Assembly (NCBI GenBank): GCA_016722505.1
Contig: JADKJH010000002.1
Span: forward strand, 73,501-137,500
Direction: 5' to 3'
DNA: 64,000 nucleotides
Origin: Holophagaceae bacterium
GTDB lineage: Bacteria > Acidobacteriota > Holophagae > Holophagales > Holophagaceae
Positions 46,016-54,435 of the stretch are shown piece by piece. Position numbers and translations under genes: made by a program. The notes beneath the pieces were generated by a model. It did no database searches, was not told where the DNA came from, and was given only the letters and a program-made list of their open reading frames with translations. Numbering within the stretch: position 1 is the stretch's first letter; each line of letters begins with the position of its first letter.

Positions 46016-46825
46016 TCATTTCTTGTTCGGGTCGGCAGCCTTCTTCGCGGCTTGCCAGGCGGCTTCCATTTGCTCTAGGGTGCGCTGATCCCAACCCCCG
46101 TGGGCTTTTGCGTCGTCTTCTACTTTTTCGAAGCGGCCTTTGAAGCGCATCATCTGGCGGCGCAGGGCGCGATCTGGATCCACGCCTTTCTTGCGGGCCC
46201 ACTGCATCAAAGAAAAGACCACATCGCCAAATTCCTCTTCCACGCGCAGTTCGCTGCTCTCGGCCTGGAGCTCGGAAATTTCTTCCACGACCTTGTCCAG
46301 CACACCCTCCATGTCGGGCCATTCGAAACCCACTTTGGCGCAGCGCTTCCCTATTTCCATGGCTTCTTCCATGGGGGAGAGGCTCGCGGGAATGCCCTCC
46401 AGCAGCCGCCTTTCAGGTTCCAGGCCCTTGGCCGCGCGCTCGCCTTGTTTGATGGCTTCCCAATTGGCCAGCACCTGGTCCGCTCCATCCACGGATCCAT
46501 CGCCGAAGACGTGGGGATGCCGCCGCACCAGCTTGGTGATGATGGCTTCCTCGACGTCATGCAGATCCCAGGCGCCGCGATCCGAAGCCATCTGCGCATG
46601 AAACACGACTTGCAACCAAAGGTCGCCCAGTTCTTCGCGCAAGTGCGCCTCACTAGCCTCATCGCCTGGAACGTGGGCAGCCAGCGCATCCAGGACTTCC
46701 GCGGCCTCCTCGCGCAGGTACCTGGCCAAAGTCTGATGGTCCTGCTTCAGATCCCACGGGCAACCTGCGCCCGGTTTCCGGAGGGCGGACATGAGAGCCT
46801 GAAGTGTGGCGGGAGTCAATGTCAT
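46016..46825 (-). CDS. mazG: Nucleoside triphosphate pyrophosphohydrolase MazG
   Basis: About 269 residues from ATG 46825, which overlaps the aconitase-like stop by ATGA; upstream in-frame sequence to 47017 lies within that gene and is not used. Two MazG domains are visible: LKQDHQTLARYLREEAAEVLDAL with EELGDLWLQVVFHA, and MEIGKRCAKVGFEWPDMEGVLDKV with EEISEL and EEEFGDVVFSL. These contain the Glu/Asp metal ligands. It hydrolyses NTPs or dNTPs to NMP and PPi (house-cleaning). Length is normal. Confidence 0.92.
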   Translation of the reverse strand: MTLTPATLQALMSALRKPGAGCPWDLKQDHQTLARYLREEAAEVLDALAAHVPGDEASEAHLREELGDLWLQVVFHAQMASDRGAWDLHDVEEAIITKLVRRHPHVFGDGSVDGADQVLANWEAIKQGERAAKGLEPERRLLEGIPASLSPMEEAMEIGKRCAKVGFEWPDMEGVLDKVVEEISELQAESSELRVEEEFGDVVFSLMQWARKKGVDPDRALRRQMMRFKGRFEKVEDDAKAHGGWDQRTLEQMEAAWQAAKKAADPNKK

Positions 46826-48804
46826 GGCCTCACCAGCGAGCTTTTCATCCATCCTTCGGCCCCGCACAACTTCCCTGCCAGGGCACTGGCCGCAACGGTG
46901 GCGGGGCTGGCAAGCCACACCCGGCCTGGGCCGCTTCGTCCTGGGAAGTTCCGGTTGATGGCGCTGACTGTGACTTGATCGGGCGAGGCGCTGACGCCAG
47001 GCCCCGCATTGATGCACGCGCCGCAGGAACTCCCCAGCACAATAGCGCCCACGGCCTCGAAGGCTTCAATCCAGCCCTCCTGTTCGGCATGCCGGCGCAC
47101 ATCTTCGCTGCCACATTGGACAAAGAATTGAACCCCAGCGGGCACACGCCGTCCGGCCTGGCGGGCGGCCGCCACCACTTCGAAGGCGGCTCGGATATCT
47201 TCGCGCTTACCCCCAGTGCAGCTTCCCAGATAGGCGATGTCGACAGCGATATCTTCGCTCATATCCGAGAGGGCCAGGCCGTTGCCTGGATCGCCGGGCG
47301 CCGCGAACATCGGCCCCAACGCATCGCAATCCACTTGAATGGTATTGGCGTATTCGGCATCATCATCGCCGCGCATCCAGCCTTCAAGCCGCAGTTCGAC
47401 GCCACGCCGTTCCCGGATGAAACGAAGGGTTTCCTCGTCAGGCGCTACGAGCCCTGTGAATCCGCCAATCTCCGCAGCCATGTTGGTGAGGGTGGCGCGT
47501 TCGTCTGTGCTCATTCGGCGGATGGCTTCACCTTGATATTCGACCACGCGGCCAATGGCTTTTCCTTCGCGGATGAAGGGCAGAGCCAGAAGGTGCAGCA
47601 TCAGATCCTTAGCCGCGACACCGGGCCTGAGCTGTCCATCCAGCAGGATTCTCAAGGTGGGCGGCACCGTGACGCGCACATCGCCGGTGATCCAGGCATT
47701 GGCGATATCCGTGGTGCCCACGCCGAACGCAAGGCAGCCCAAGGCCCCCGCATGGGGAGTGTGGGAGTCCGTGCCCACCACCACTTGGCCCGGCTCCGCG
47801 TAACGCTCCGCCATCAGGGAATGACAGATCCCCTCCGAGCCACTGCCATCAGACAATTCACCATGCAGGTGGATGCCATGCTTGGCGCAGAAGGCTTCCT
47901 GTACTGTTTTCAGGCTTCTTGCCACGTCGAGAAGCCCTGATTTCTTGCGTTCCTCGCTCATCGAATGGTGGAGGAAGGTCAGGTGGTCGCGGAAGGCCAG
48001 GATGCGTGATGGATCCCGGAGCGGGGCGCTTTCCCCACACGCTGCGCGCAGGAAACTGGCGGCCATGGGAGTCACGTATTCATGGGAGAAGCGCCAGTCC
48101 GCATGGACGAAAAGTCCATCGCCAGGTGCCACATAGTCAATCCCCACGTGGTTTTTGGAGGCTTCCACCACGGCGTGGCGGGCGATGATTTTCTCTGCGA
48201 GCGTCATGGGCCGGGGAACCTGGGACGGAACAGGAACAACCACTTCGCCCTTCAGACGCGCATCGTTGAAAGGGAACAGTCCGCCCAGCCGGACGATTTC
48301 CGCCGTGATGGGATCGAGGCCGCTGCAGAATTCACTCAACGGAATGGTTTCGCCCCGGCGGATGCGCTCGATCAACCCGAAGTCCGTGGACGTGAGCAGG
48401 CCCAGGTTCTGGCAGTTCTGCTGGTAGATGCGTTCAAAACTTTCGGCGATGACCAGCCGGATGCCCGCGCACTGCTCCGCATAGGGACTGGCTTCGCGGC
48501 TGCTGCCCTTGCCGCGGCGATGGCCCGACACGGAGACAGCGAACCCGCCAGCCTTCACAAGGCCTTCCCTCAAGGGAAAAACCTCGCCGCATTTCAGGCC
48601 TAGATATGGATAGTCCCCAAGTTTGCCGTCGTAGTGGTAGCAGATCCACGCGGGGGTGATTTCGTCGGTGCTGATCTGATCCCGCAGTGGCAGCGCGTCT
48701 GCAAGCAAGATGTCCTCACCGCGGAGCTGGCGTGACACCACCTCCGGATTCTCGCTCAGGAACAGGATGCGGCCCTCAAATTGCAAATTTTCCGGCTGCT
48801 CCAC
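46822..48804 (-). CDS. Aconitase-family hydro-lyase, LeuD-like and LeuC-like domains fused in reverse order
   Basis: About 660 residues starting at GTG 48804 with GAGGAGGGG just upstream. The N-terminal ~190 residues are the swivel (LeuD-like) domain with RGKGSSREASPYAEQCAG. The C-terminal ~460 residues are the large (LeuC-like) domain with VVGTDSHTPHAGAL and the 4Fe-4S ligands in GSCTGGKRED and SSCGACINAG (three Cys). In aconitase the large domain comes first, so order is reversed here. It probably isomerises a 2-hydroxyacid such as isopropylmalate, homocitrate or citrate; the substrate is unresolved. It is coupled to mazG. Confidence 0.8.
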   Translation of the reverse strand: MEQPENLQFEGRILFLSENPEVVSRQLRGEDILLADALPLRDQISTDEITPAWICYHYDGKLGDYPYLGLKCGEVFPLREGLVKAGGFAVSVSGHRRGKGSSREASPYAEQCAGIRLVIAESFERIYQQNCQNLGLLTSTDFGLIERIRRGETIPLSEFCSGLDPITAEIVRLGGLFPFNDARLKGEVVVPVPSQVPRPMTLAEKIIARHAVVEASKNHVGIDYVAPGDGLFVHADWRFSHEYVTPMAASFLRAACGESAPLRDPSRILAFRDHLTFLHHSMSEERKKSGLLDVARSLKTVQEAFCAKHGIHLHGELSDGSGSEGICHSLMAERYAEPGQVVVGTDSHTPHAGALGCLAFGVGTTDIANAWITGDVRVTVPPTLRILLDGQLRPGVAAKDLMLHLLALPFIREGKAIGRVVEYQGEAIRRMSTDERATLTNMAAEIGGFTGLVAPDEETLRFIRERRGVELRLEGWMRGDDDAEYANTIQVDCDALGPMFAAPGDPGNGLALSDMSEDIAVDIAYLGSCTGGKREDIRAAFEVVAAARQAGRRVPAGVQFFVQCGSEDVRRHAEQEGWIEAFEAVGAIVLGSSCGACINAGPGVSASPDQVTVSAINRNFPGRSGPGRVWLASPATVAASALAGKLCGAEGWMKSSLVRP

Positions 48805-48860
48805 ATCCCCTCCTCGGCCCTTTTCTCCGTGCCCTGTAAAGGCCGCTGCCCTTCTTAATA

Positions 48861-48885
48861 AAAAACCCCGGCGAGCAGGGGCTGG
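48861..48885 (-). terminator. Probable terminator after the DUF1292 gene
   Basis: On the minus strand, CCCC-TGCTCGCC-GGGG is followed by TTTTTTATT. It lies 20-45 nt after the stop of the DUF1292 gene and before the aconitase-like start, so it separates the two transcripts at least partly. The stem is short, so efficiency is uncertain. Confidence 0.5.
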
Positions 48886-48904
48886 TAAAGCCTTATGTTT
48901 TCGA

Positions 48905-49249
48905 TCAATCCTTCTCTTCTTCAGCTTCGAGCTTTGCGGCCACTTCATCGAGATGCTTCATAAGCCGCTCAGCCATGTCTTCGTCCTCCAGGGCTGTGAA
49001 CATGTCATCCACAACCTCGAAGATCTCCAGGCTCAGGCCCTCTTCGCTCTCCTTGCCATCGCTTTGGGCCTGGACTTCCTCCAGGGGAGCGAGCACGCAG
49101 AAATGACGGCCTTCGAAATCGACCTCTTCTAGGATGGCGAATTCTTCCTTCTCGCCATTTTCATCCTCAAGCTCCACAACTTCGATTTCGAAGGAATCGT
49201 CGTGTTCGTGATTGCAATCGGGACCGTGCTCGTGTCCTTCGTGGGCCAT
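48905..49249 (-). CDS. DUF1292-type small acidic protein
   Basis: About 114 residues from ATG 49249, preceded by AAAGGAG; longer in-frame starts are not supported. It begins MAHEGHEHGPDCNHEHDDS, a His-rich head that could bind metal, followed by the DUF1292 pattern ENGEKEEFAILEEVDFEGRHFCVLAPLEE and a very acidic tail (HLDEVAAKLEAEEEKD). Function unknown. The His/Cys head is unusual for the family. Confidence 0.75.
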   Translation of the reverse strand: MAHEGHEHGPDCNHEHDDSFEIEVVELEDENGEKEEFAILEEVDFEGRHFCVLAPLEEVQAQSDGKESEEGLSLEIFEVVDDMFTALEDEDMAERLMKHLDEVAAKLEAEEEKD

Positions 49250-49310
49250 GGGGTGCTCCTTTAGGCAAGCTTCCAGGTTAGGAGTAAAGGCCCTTTGGAA
49301 CCAGCGTTTT

Positions 49311-49751
49311 TTATGATCCCCAGGGGTGCCGCTGCTGCCCTTCCACCCACACATCATCGCCCTGCTGGTACTTCTCCCGCTTCCAGATGGGCACGCTTTC
49401 CTTGATGCGGTCCATCAACCAGGCGGCGGCCTCGAAGGCCTCTTTGCGGTGGGCGCTGGAGACGGCGATGACCACGGCGGCTTCCAGCACGGGCACGAGG
49501 CCGATGCGGTGGTGCATGGCGCAGCGGCAAAGGGTGAAGCGGTCCATGGCATCAACACGCAGCCGCCGAAGCTCTGCTTCTGCCATGGGAATGAAGGCTT
49601 CGTAGGCCAGCGATTCCACAGCCAGGCTCTGATGATGGTTGCGTGCCGTTCCTTCGAAAACCACGATGGCGCCAGCGGCTGGATCGGACACCAGAGCCCG
49701 GATCGCAAGGACATCCAAGGGTGCGTCTAGTACGGCGACATCAGGAATCAC
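49311..49751 (-). CDS. moaE: Molybdopterin synthase catalytic subunit
   Basis: A 146-residue MoaE. Motifs GAIVVFEGTARNHHQ, LAYEAFIPMAEAEL, MHHRIGLVPVLEAAVV, SSAHRKEAFEAA and IKESVPIWKREKY (with the two catalytic Lys) are all present. It transfers sulfur from MoaD-thiocarboxylate to precursor Z to form molybdopterin. No MoaD or other mo gene is in the window. It is divergent from lat with a 53-nt spacer. Confidence 0.92.
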   Translation of the reverse strand: MIPDVAVLDAPLDVLAIRALVSDPAAGAIVVFEGTARNHHQSLAVESLAYEAFIPMAEAELRRLRVDAMDRFTLCRCAMHHRIGLVPVLEAAVVIAVSSAHRKEAFEAAAWLMDRIKESVPIWKREKYQQGDDVWVEGQQRHPWGS

Positions 49752-49804
49752 GGTTCAGGAATCTCCAGCTCCACGGTACACTGGAGCGTTTGGAAAGGCT
49801 CCCG

Positions 49805-51192
49805 ATGACCCACCTCAGCATTCAGCCCAATGACGTTTTCGATGCCTTGCGCCGCCATATCCTGGTGGACGGATTCCACCTGGTCATGGATCTGGAAAAG
49901 TCCCATGGTTCCTGGATCGTGGATGCCCGTGACGGGAAGAAATATCTGGATTTTTATACGTTTTTCGCCACAGCGCCTTTGGGGCACAACCATCCGAAGC
50001 TGAACACCCCGGAATTCAGGGCGCACCTTGGCGCCATCGCCGTACACAAGCCCGCCAATTCCGACATCTACACCACCGGCTACGCCGAATGGGTGGAGGC
50101 CTTCGCTACCCACGCAGCGCCAAACTATCTGCCCCACCTATTCTGGATTGATGGTGGCGCACTGGCGGTCGAGAATGCGCTGAAGGCCGCCTTCGATTGG
50201 AAAGTCCGGAAAAACATAGCCAAGGGCAAGGGTGAAAAGGGATCGAAGGTCATCCACTTCAAGGAGGCTTTCCACGGCCGCACGGGCTACACCATGTCGC
50301 TCACCAACACTGCGGATCCCAGAAAACACCAGTATTTCCCCAAATTCAACTGGCCGCGCATCCCGAATCCGAAGATCACTTTTCCGTTGTCTCCCGAGAA
50401 TCTTGGCCAGGTCGAGGCCGCCGAGCGGGAGGCTATCCGGGCCATTGAAGCCGCCGTGTCGCTTGATCCGGATGACATCGCCTGCCTCATCATCGAACCC
50501 ATCCAAGGGGAGGGCGGGGACAACCACTTCCGTCCGGAATTCCTGATGGAACTGCGGCGTCTGGCGGACGAACATGAGTTCCTGTTGATCTTCGACGAAG
50601 TCCAATCGGGTTTCGGGGCCACCGGCAAATGGTGGGCCCACCAGCATTTCGACGTGAAGCCTGACATCATCGCCTTCGGCAAGAAGACCCAGGCCTGCGG
50701 AATCGCGGCAGGACCGCGGCTGGATGAAGTGGACAGTGTCTTCAAGGTGCCTTCGCGCATCAACAGCACCTGGGGCGGCAATCTGGTGGATATGGTGCGC
50801 GGCACGAGGATCATCGAGATCATGGTGGAAGAGCAGTTGCTGGATCACTGCGCCAAACAAGGCGAGCGTTTGCTGAAAGGCCTGCAGGAGATCGCTGCGG
50901 ACTTCCCTGGATTCACCTCGAATCCGCGTGGAAAGGGCTCTTCTGCGCTCTTGACATCGCCTCGCCGGAGTTCCGGAACCAGGTTGTTTCACGGTCGCAA
51001 GAGTTGGGAATGATGATCCTGAGCAGTGGAACCCATGGTCTGCGCTTCCGCCCTGCCCTGAACCTCAAGACCGAGGACCTGGACCTGGGCGTAGAGCTGT
51101 TGAGGAAAAGCGTCGCGGATGTAGTGTCCAGTCTGCCCGCCTCGCGTATCGGCGAAGCCGATGTCGAGAGATCCGCCCACTCCCTGGTCTAG
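49805..51192 (+). pseudogene. lat: L-lysine 6-aminotransferase, frameshifted near the C-terminus
   Basis: A class III aminotransferase of about 460 codons. The first frame (from ATG 49805) has PLGHNHPKL, WIDGGALAVENALKAAFDW (diagnostic for lysine 6-aminotransferase), FHGRTGYTMSL, EPIQGEGGDNHF, IFDEVQSGFG and AFGKKTQACGI, with the PLP Lys. Near 50932-50938 (GAAAGGGCTC) a base seems lost, and the C-terminus continues in another frame (LFCALDIASPEF to LRFRPALNLK). It would convert lysine to 2-aminoadipate 6-semialdehyde. A sequencing error is plausible because everything else is conserved. Confidence 0.82.
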
Positions 51193-51193
51193 C

Positions 51194-51637
51194 GTGGCCC
51201 CTCATCCCAAAATCGAGCTTTATTGCGATGGCGCCTGCCTGGGCAATCCCGGACCCGGCGGATGGGGGTTCTTGTTGCGCATGGGCAAGAGCGAAAAGGA
51301 AGGCAGCGGCTTTGAAGCGGACACCACCAATAACCGCATGGAACTATTGGCGGCCATTCGCGGCCTGGAAGCCTTGACGAAGCCCTGCGAGGTGACGATG
51401 TTCAGTGACAGCCAATACGTAGTAAAAGGGATCCAGTCCTGGCTCGATGGGTGGCGGAAGAACGGATGGCGCAAGGCCGACAAGCAGCCGGTGCTCAATG
51501 TTGAACTTTGGCAGGCTTTGGATGGCCAGCTACAGCGCCATCGTGTAGTGGCCCGATGGGTCAAAGGCCACGCGGGACATCCAGAAAATGAGCGTGTGGA
51601 CACGCTCGCGAACCGGGCCGCCCACTCCGTCCAATAA
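51194..51637 (+). CDS. rnhA: Ribonuclease HI
   Basis: About 147 residues starting at GTG 51194, one base after the lat stop. The four catalytic acidic residues are seen: ELYCDGACLGNPG (Asp), NNRMELLAAIRG (Glu), FSDSQYVVKGI (Asp) and ENERVDTLAN (Asp). The handle region WRKNGWRKADKQPVLN is also typical. It cleaves RNA in RNA-DNA hybrids. The stop lies in the terminator stem. Confidence 0.93.
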   Translation: MAPHPKIELYCDGACLGNPGPGGWGFLLRMGKSEKEGSGFEADTTNNRMELLAAIRGLEALTKPCEVTMFSDSQYVVKGIQSWLDGWRKNGWRKADKQPVLNVELWQALDGQLQRHRVVARWVKGHAGHPENERVDTLANRAAHSVQ

Positions 51638-51670
51638 AAAACGCCCGATGATCCGGGCGTTTTTTATTGG
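51631..51670 (+). terminator. Bidirectional terminator after rnhA
   Basis: A perfect 17-bp stem, CCAATAAAAAACGCCCG and its reverse complement, with a 6-nt ATGATC loop. A GC core followed by TTTTTT makes it a strong rho-independent terminator that can serve both rnhA and the convergent pseudokinase gene. Confidence 0.9.
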
Positions 51671-51696
51671 GTTCATTTCATCAATTCATCATTTCA

Positions 51697-53544
51697 TCAA
51701 TGGCGGCCGGAAGCCCCGAACATGTACTCGACGATGGTGTAACCGGCCACAGGTTTTCCATCGCGGGTGGCCGGAGTGTAAGTTGACCGGGAAGCTGCGT
51801 CATGGGCGGCTTCATTGAAGCCCCAGGCCCCGTCAACGCCAGAAATGACGGTGACTTTCTGGGGCCGTCCCTGGGCATCCACAAAGACCTTCACTTTTAC
51901 CGAATGGGGCTTATCCACCTCGAAACGCATCTGTTTCGCGCGCATCGGGAAAGAAGGCTGGGCCCTGTTCGCGACGGTCGCCGCGGTTTCCTGAACAATG
52001 GTGGGGGTGTTTTGGGTTTGAGCGACCGCGGGAGTCGGCTTGGGGGGTTCCGGCGCAGGTGCGGGCGGAGGCGTCTGCTTTGGAGGCTCAACCCGGGCGG
52101 GCTCAGGCTTGGGTGGCTCTACCTTGGGCGCGGGCGCGGTTGTTGGAGTTGCCTTAGGAGCGGCCTGTTGGGAGGCCTGGGCGATCTGGCTGGCTTTGGC
52201 CCTGGCTTCCTCCTGCTGTTTCTTCAGATCAGCCTTCTTCTGCTCCAATTCTTGTTTCTTGCGCTCCTCTTCCTTGATCTGCTGCTCAAGCAGCGCCTGA
52301 TCTTTGGCCGATGTCACTTCGGATTGCTGTTTCTTCAAGGCATCCAACTTGGCCTGGTTGGCCTGGCTGGCTCCTGCCAAGGCTTGTTCCTTCTCCGCCT
52401 GGGCCGCCTGGAGCTGGGCCAGCTCCGTGCGCATCTTGATGACTTCTTCACTTTCTCCCTTTGGCTTGAGCGCGAAGAATCCGAGCACGCCCACAGCCAC
52501 GACAGCCACCGCGATGCCTCCGTAAAGGCCCTTCTTGCTGACCCGTGTGGTCTGGGCCGCCTCAGCTTCACTCACTTCGGAATATGGCCTGGATGCATGG
52601 ATGCTGTCGGCTTCGGAGGAATAGGCCGCGAAATTATCGGCTTGTTCGGCCTTTACCGAAGCGCCGTCCCGATCATTCTCTTCGCGGAACAGCGTGTGCA
52701 TGAAGAAGGCCATGTTGAAGGTCGTGGGGCTGTAATCGCCATCGTAAAGCACATGGTCCATCTCAGTGCTGAACGCCTGCACATCCAGGAACGGATCTCC
52801 GACCCCCATCAACCGCTTCATTAGGCTGAGGATTTCAGGTGGAACCGGAGTGTCTTCCTGGGCGGCTTTGAGGGTCGCCTTGCTGGTGGCGAAAGCAGGT
52901 TCGGCCATCACAGGCAATTTTTCGAATGTGAGCAATTCATAGAGAATCGCCCCCATGGAGAAGAAATCCTGTTGCAGCGCGTTGCCGCTCGAGTCGCGTA
53001 GATAGGATTCCAGCGATCCCTTGGTTACTGGAGACTTGGGCAGCACTTGCCGGATTGCCTGGGCATAGGGGGCATCCAGGATCTCGGTGGCGCCTTCGAA
53101 ACTCACCCACACGCTATGGGGTGTAAGCAGGCCATGGGTGAGTCCCTTGGTGTGCAAGTGGATGATGCCCTGGGCGATGCCCTGGAGGATGGACAAGGCA
53201 TGGTCCACGCCCAATGGAATCTGCTCGACCTTGGCCTTCTCGATCATCTGGGCCAGCGTGCGCCCGGGAACGTAATCGCAAGCGACGTGGGGCGGGGCAG
53301 CACTCTCGATGCGGTAGCCCTGGCCAAAAGCCTTGGAACCACCAAGCAGGGGAAGCACTTTGCTCGCCTCTCCCAGCTTGGAAGCCAAGCCTCCTTGCAG
53401 CAGTTCCTCGGAAAAGGTTCGCACGAGCCAATGATGATCAAAGGCGCTGCCGACAATGGACACGCCGCGCCGGACATGGCCGATGGGATCCGCTGTCAGT
53501 TCATCCGCCAGAAGGAAGGAACCAAGCCGTGTGTAGGTAGCCAT
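51697..53544 (-). CDS. Pseudokinase-transmembrane-coiled-coil-TonB C-terminal domain protein
   Basis: A 615-residue protein. Residues ~1-275 resemble a Ser/Thr kinase fold but are degenerate: no glycine-loop GxGxxG, the VAIK Lys replaced (HHWLVRTF), HRD replaced by THGLLTPHS, and DFG replaced by LDAPY. A transmembrane helix spans ~339-359 (GLYGGIAVAVVAVGVLGFFAL), then a Lys/Glu/Gln coiled coil (365-455), a Pro/Ala/Lys-rich linker (462-512) and a TonB-C-like domain (535-612; VKVKVFVDAQGRPQKVTVIS, TPATRDGKPVAGYTIVEYMF). Likely a membrane protein that links a cytosolic pseudokinase with a periplasmic TonB-type domain. Function unknown. Confidence 0.78.
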   Translation of the reverse strand: MATYTRLGSFLLADELTADPIGHVRRGVSIVGSAFDHHWLVRTFSEELLQGGLASKLGEASKVLPLLGGSKAFGQGYRIESAAPPHVACDYVPGRTLAQMIEKAKVEQIPLGVDHALSILQGIAQGIIHLHTKGLTHGLLTPHSVWVSFEGATEILDAPYAQAIRQVLPKSPVTKGSLESYLRDSSGNALQQDFFSMGAILYELLTFEKLPVMAEPAFATSKATLKAAQEDTPVPPEILSLMKRLMGVGDPFLDVQAFSTEMDHVLYDGDYSPTTFNMAFFMHTLFREENDRDGASVKAEQADNFAAYSSEADSIHASRPYSEVSEAEAAQTTRVSKKGLYGGIAVAVVAVGVLGFFALKPKGESEEVIKMRTELAQLQAAQAEKEQALAGASQANQAKLDALKKQQSEVTSAKDQALLEQQIKEEERKKQELEQKKADLKKQQEEARAKASQIAQASQQAAPKATPTTAPAPKVEPPKPEPARVEPPKQTPPPAPAPEPPKPTPAVAQTQNTPTIVQETAATVANRAQPSFPMRAKQMRFEVDKPHSVKVKVFVDAQGRPQKVTVISGVDGAWGFNEAAHDAASRSTYTPATRDGKPVAGYTIVEYMFGASGRH

Positions 53545-53630
53545 GTTGGGGCTCCGAGTGAGGTTCTAAAGATAGTCTTGATGGGCGAAAAACCCAAGCG
53601 CCCCGGGTTCTTCCAAGTCGGTCGCATTGT

Positions 53631-54365
53631 TCACTTGCTGCTTCCACTGGAAGGATAAGACCAAAGATCCCCCGTGGCACGGTAGATGAGGATCCAAATA
53701 TTGGCGGTGGCCTGGACCCCATTGGAAAAGGAAAGTTGCAGGAGCGCATAGGGAATGGATAAGTCATCCCACTGGCCCAGACGGCGTCCAGTCTTGAAAT
53801 CAAAGTGTTCCATCAATTGCCCGTGGCGGTGGTATTTCAGATTGGCCCATTCAACCAGCTTGGATTTCGGATCCAGATCGGCCTTCAGAGACCAGAAGGG
53901 TTCCCGCGTGACGACGAGCATTTTCATGCGCTCATCAGCGAAGGACTCGAAGGATTCCCTCAGGGGATCCACTCCCCTCGTGCTCGCCGGAGCAGTGATT
54001 TCCTGAACCAGATGAGCCAGCCGCCCAAGCTCCCGTACGATTTCTCCAGGCTGTTTGCGTGCTTCGCTCAAGGCAAGGATGCGGCTGTATTGGTCCTCGA
54101 TATCTTCAGCGGAGGGTGGCTGATCGTTGCCAACGCCTCGGGCGCCTTCTCTCAGAGCATCTGGATAAGCCACCAATAGAGCCGACATGGGCGCAGGAAT
54201 CATCTGCGTAGCCACTTTGGTCTGGGCCTCATGGAATCGAGGCGTCCAGGCCATAAGCCCCAGGGAGGCCAGCCCCAGAACCAAGGCCCGCGATCCTGAA
54301 TACAGGGATCTGCCCCTAATGAATGGACTGATGAGTCTCTGTGACGGCATGGGCACAGACTCCAT
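53631..54365 (-). CDS. Signal-anchored protein of unknown function
   Basis: A 244-residue protein with one N-terminal hydrophobic segment (SRALVLGLASLGLMAWT, residues ~24-40) that is a signal or anchor. The rest is soluble (PPSAEDIEDQYSRILALSEARKQ; DPKSKLVEWANLKYHRHG). No family is recognised. It lies 86 nt upstream of the pseudokinase gene on the same strand and may be cotranscribed. Start could also be M6. Confidence 0.6.
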   Translation of the reverse strand: MESVPMPSQRLISPFIRGRSLYSGSRALVLGLASLGLMAWTPRFHEAQTKVATQMIPAPMSALLVAYPDALREGARGVGNDQPPSAEDIEDQYSRILALSEARKQPGEIVRELGRLAHLVQEITAPASTRGVDPLRESFESFADERMKMLVVTREPFWSLKADLDPKSKLVEWANLKYHRHGQLMEHFDFKTGRRLGQWDDLSIPYALLQLSFSNGVQATANIWILIYRATGDLWSYPSSGSSK

Positions 54366-54435
54366 CGCTCTCTGGAAGCTGTCAAGCAGTCCCTATGGTT
54401 TTTTCTGAAAGACAGGCCATAGGTACACTCATGTG

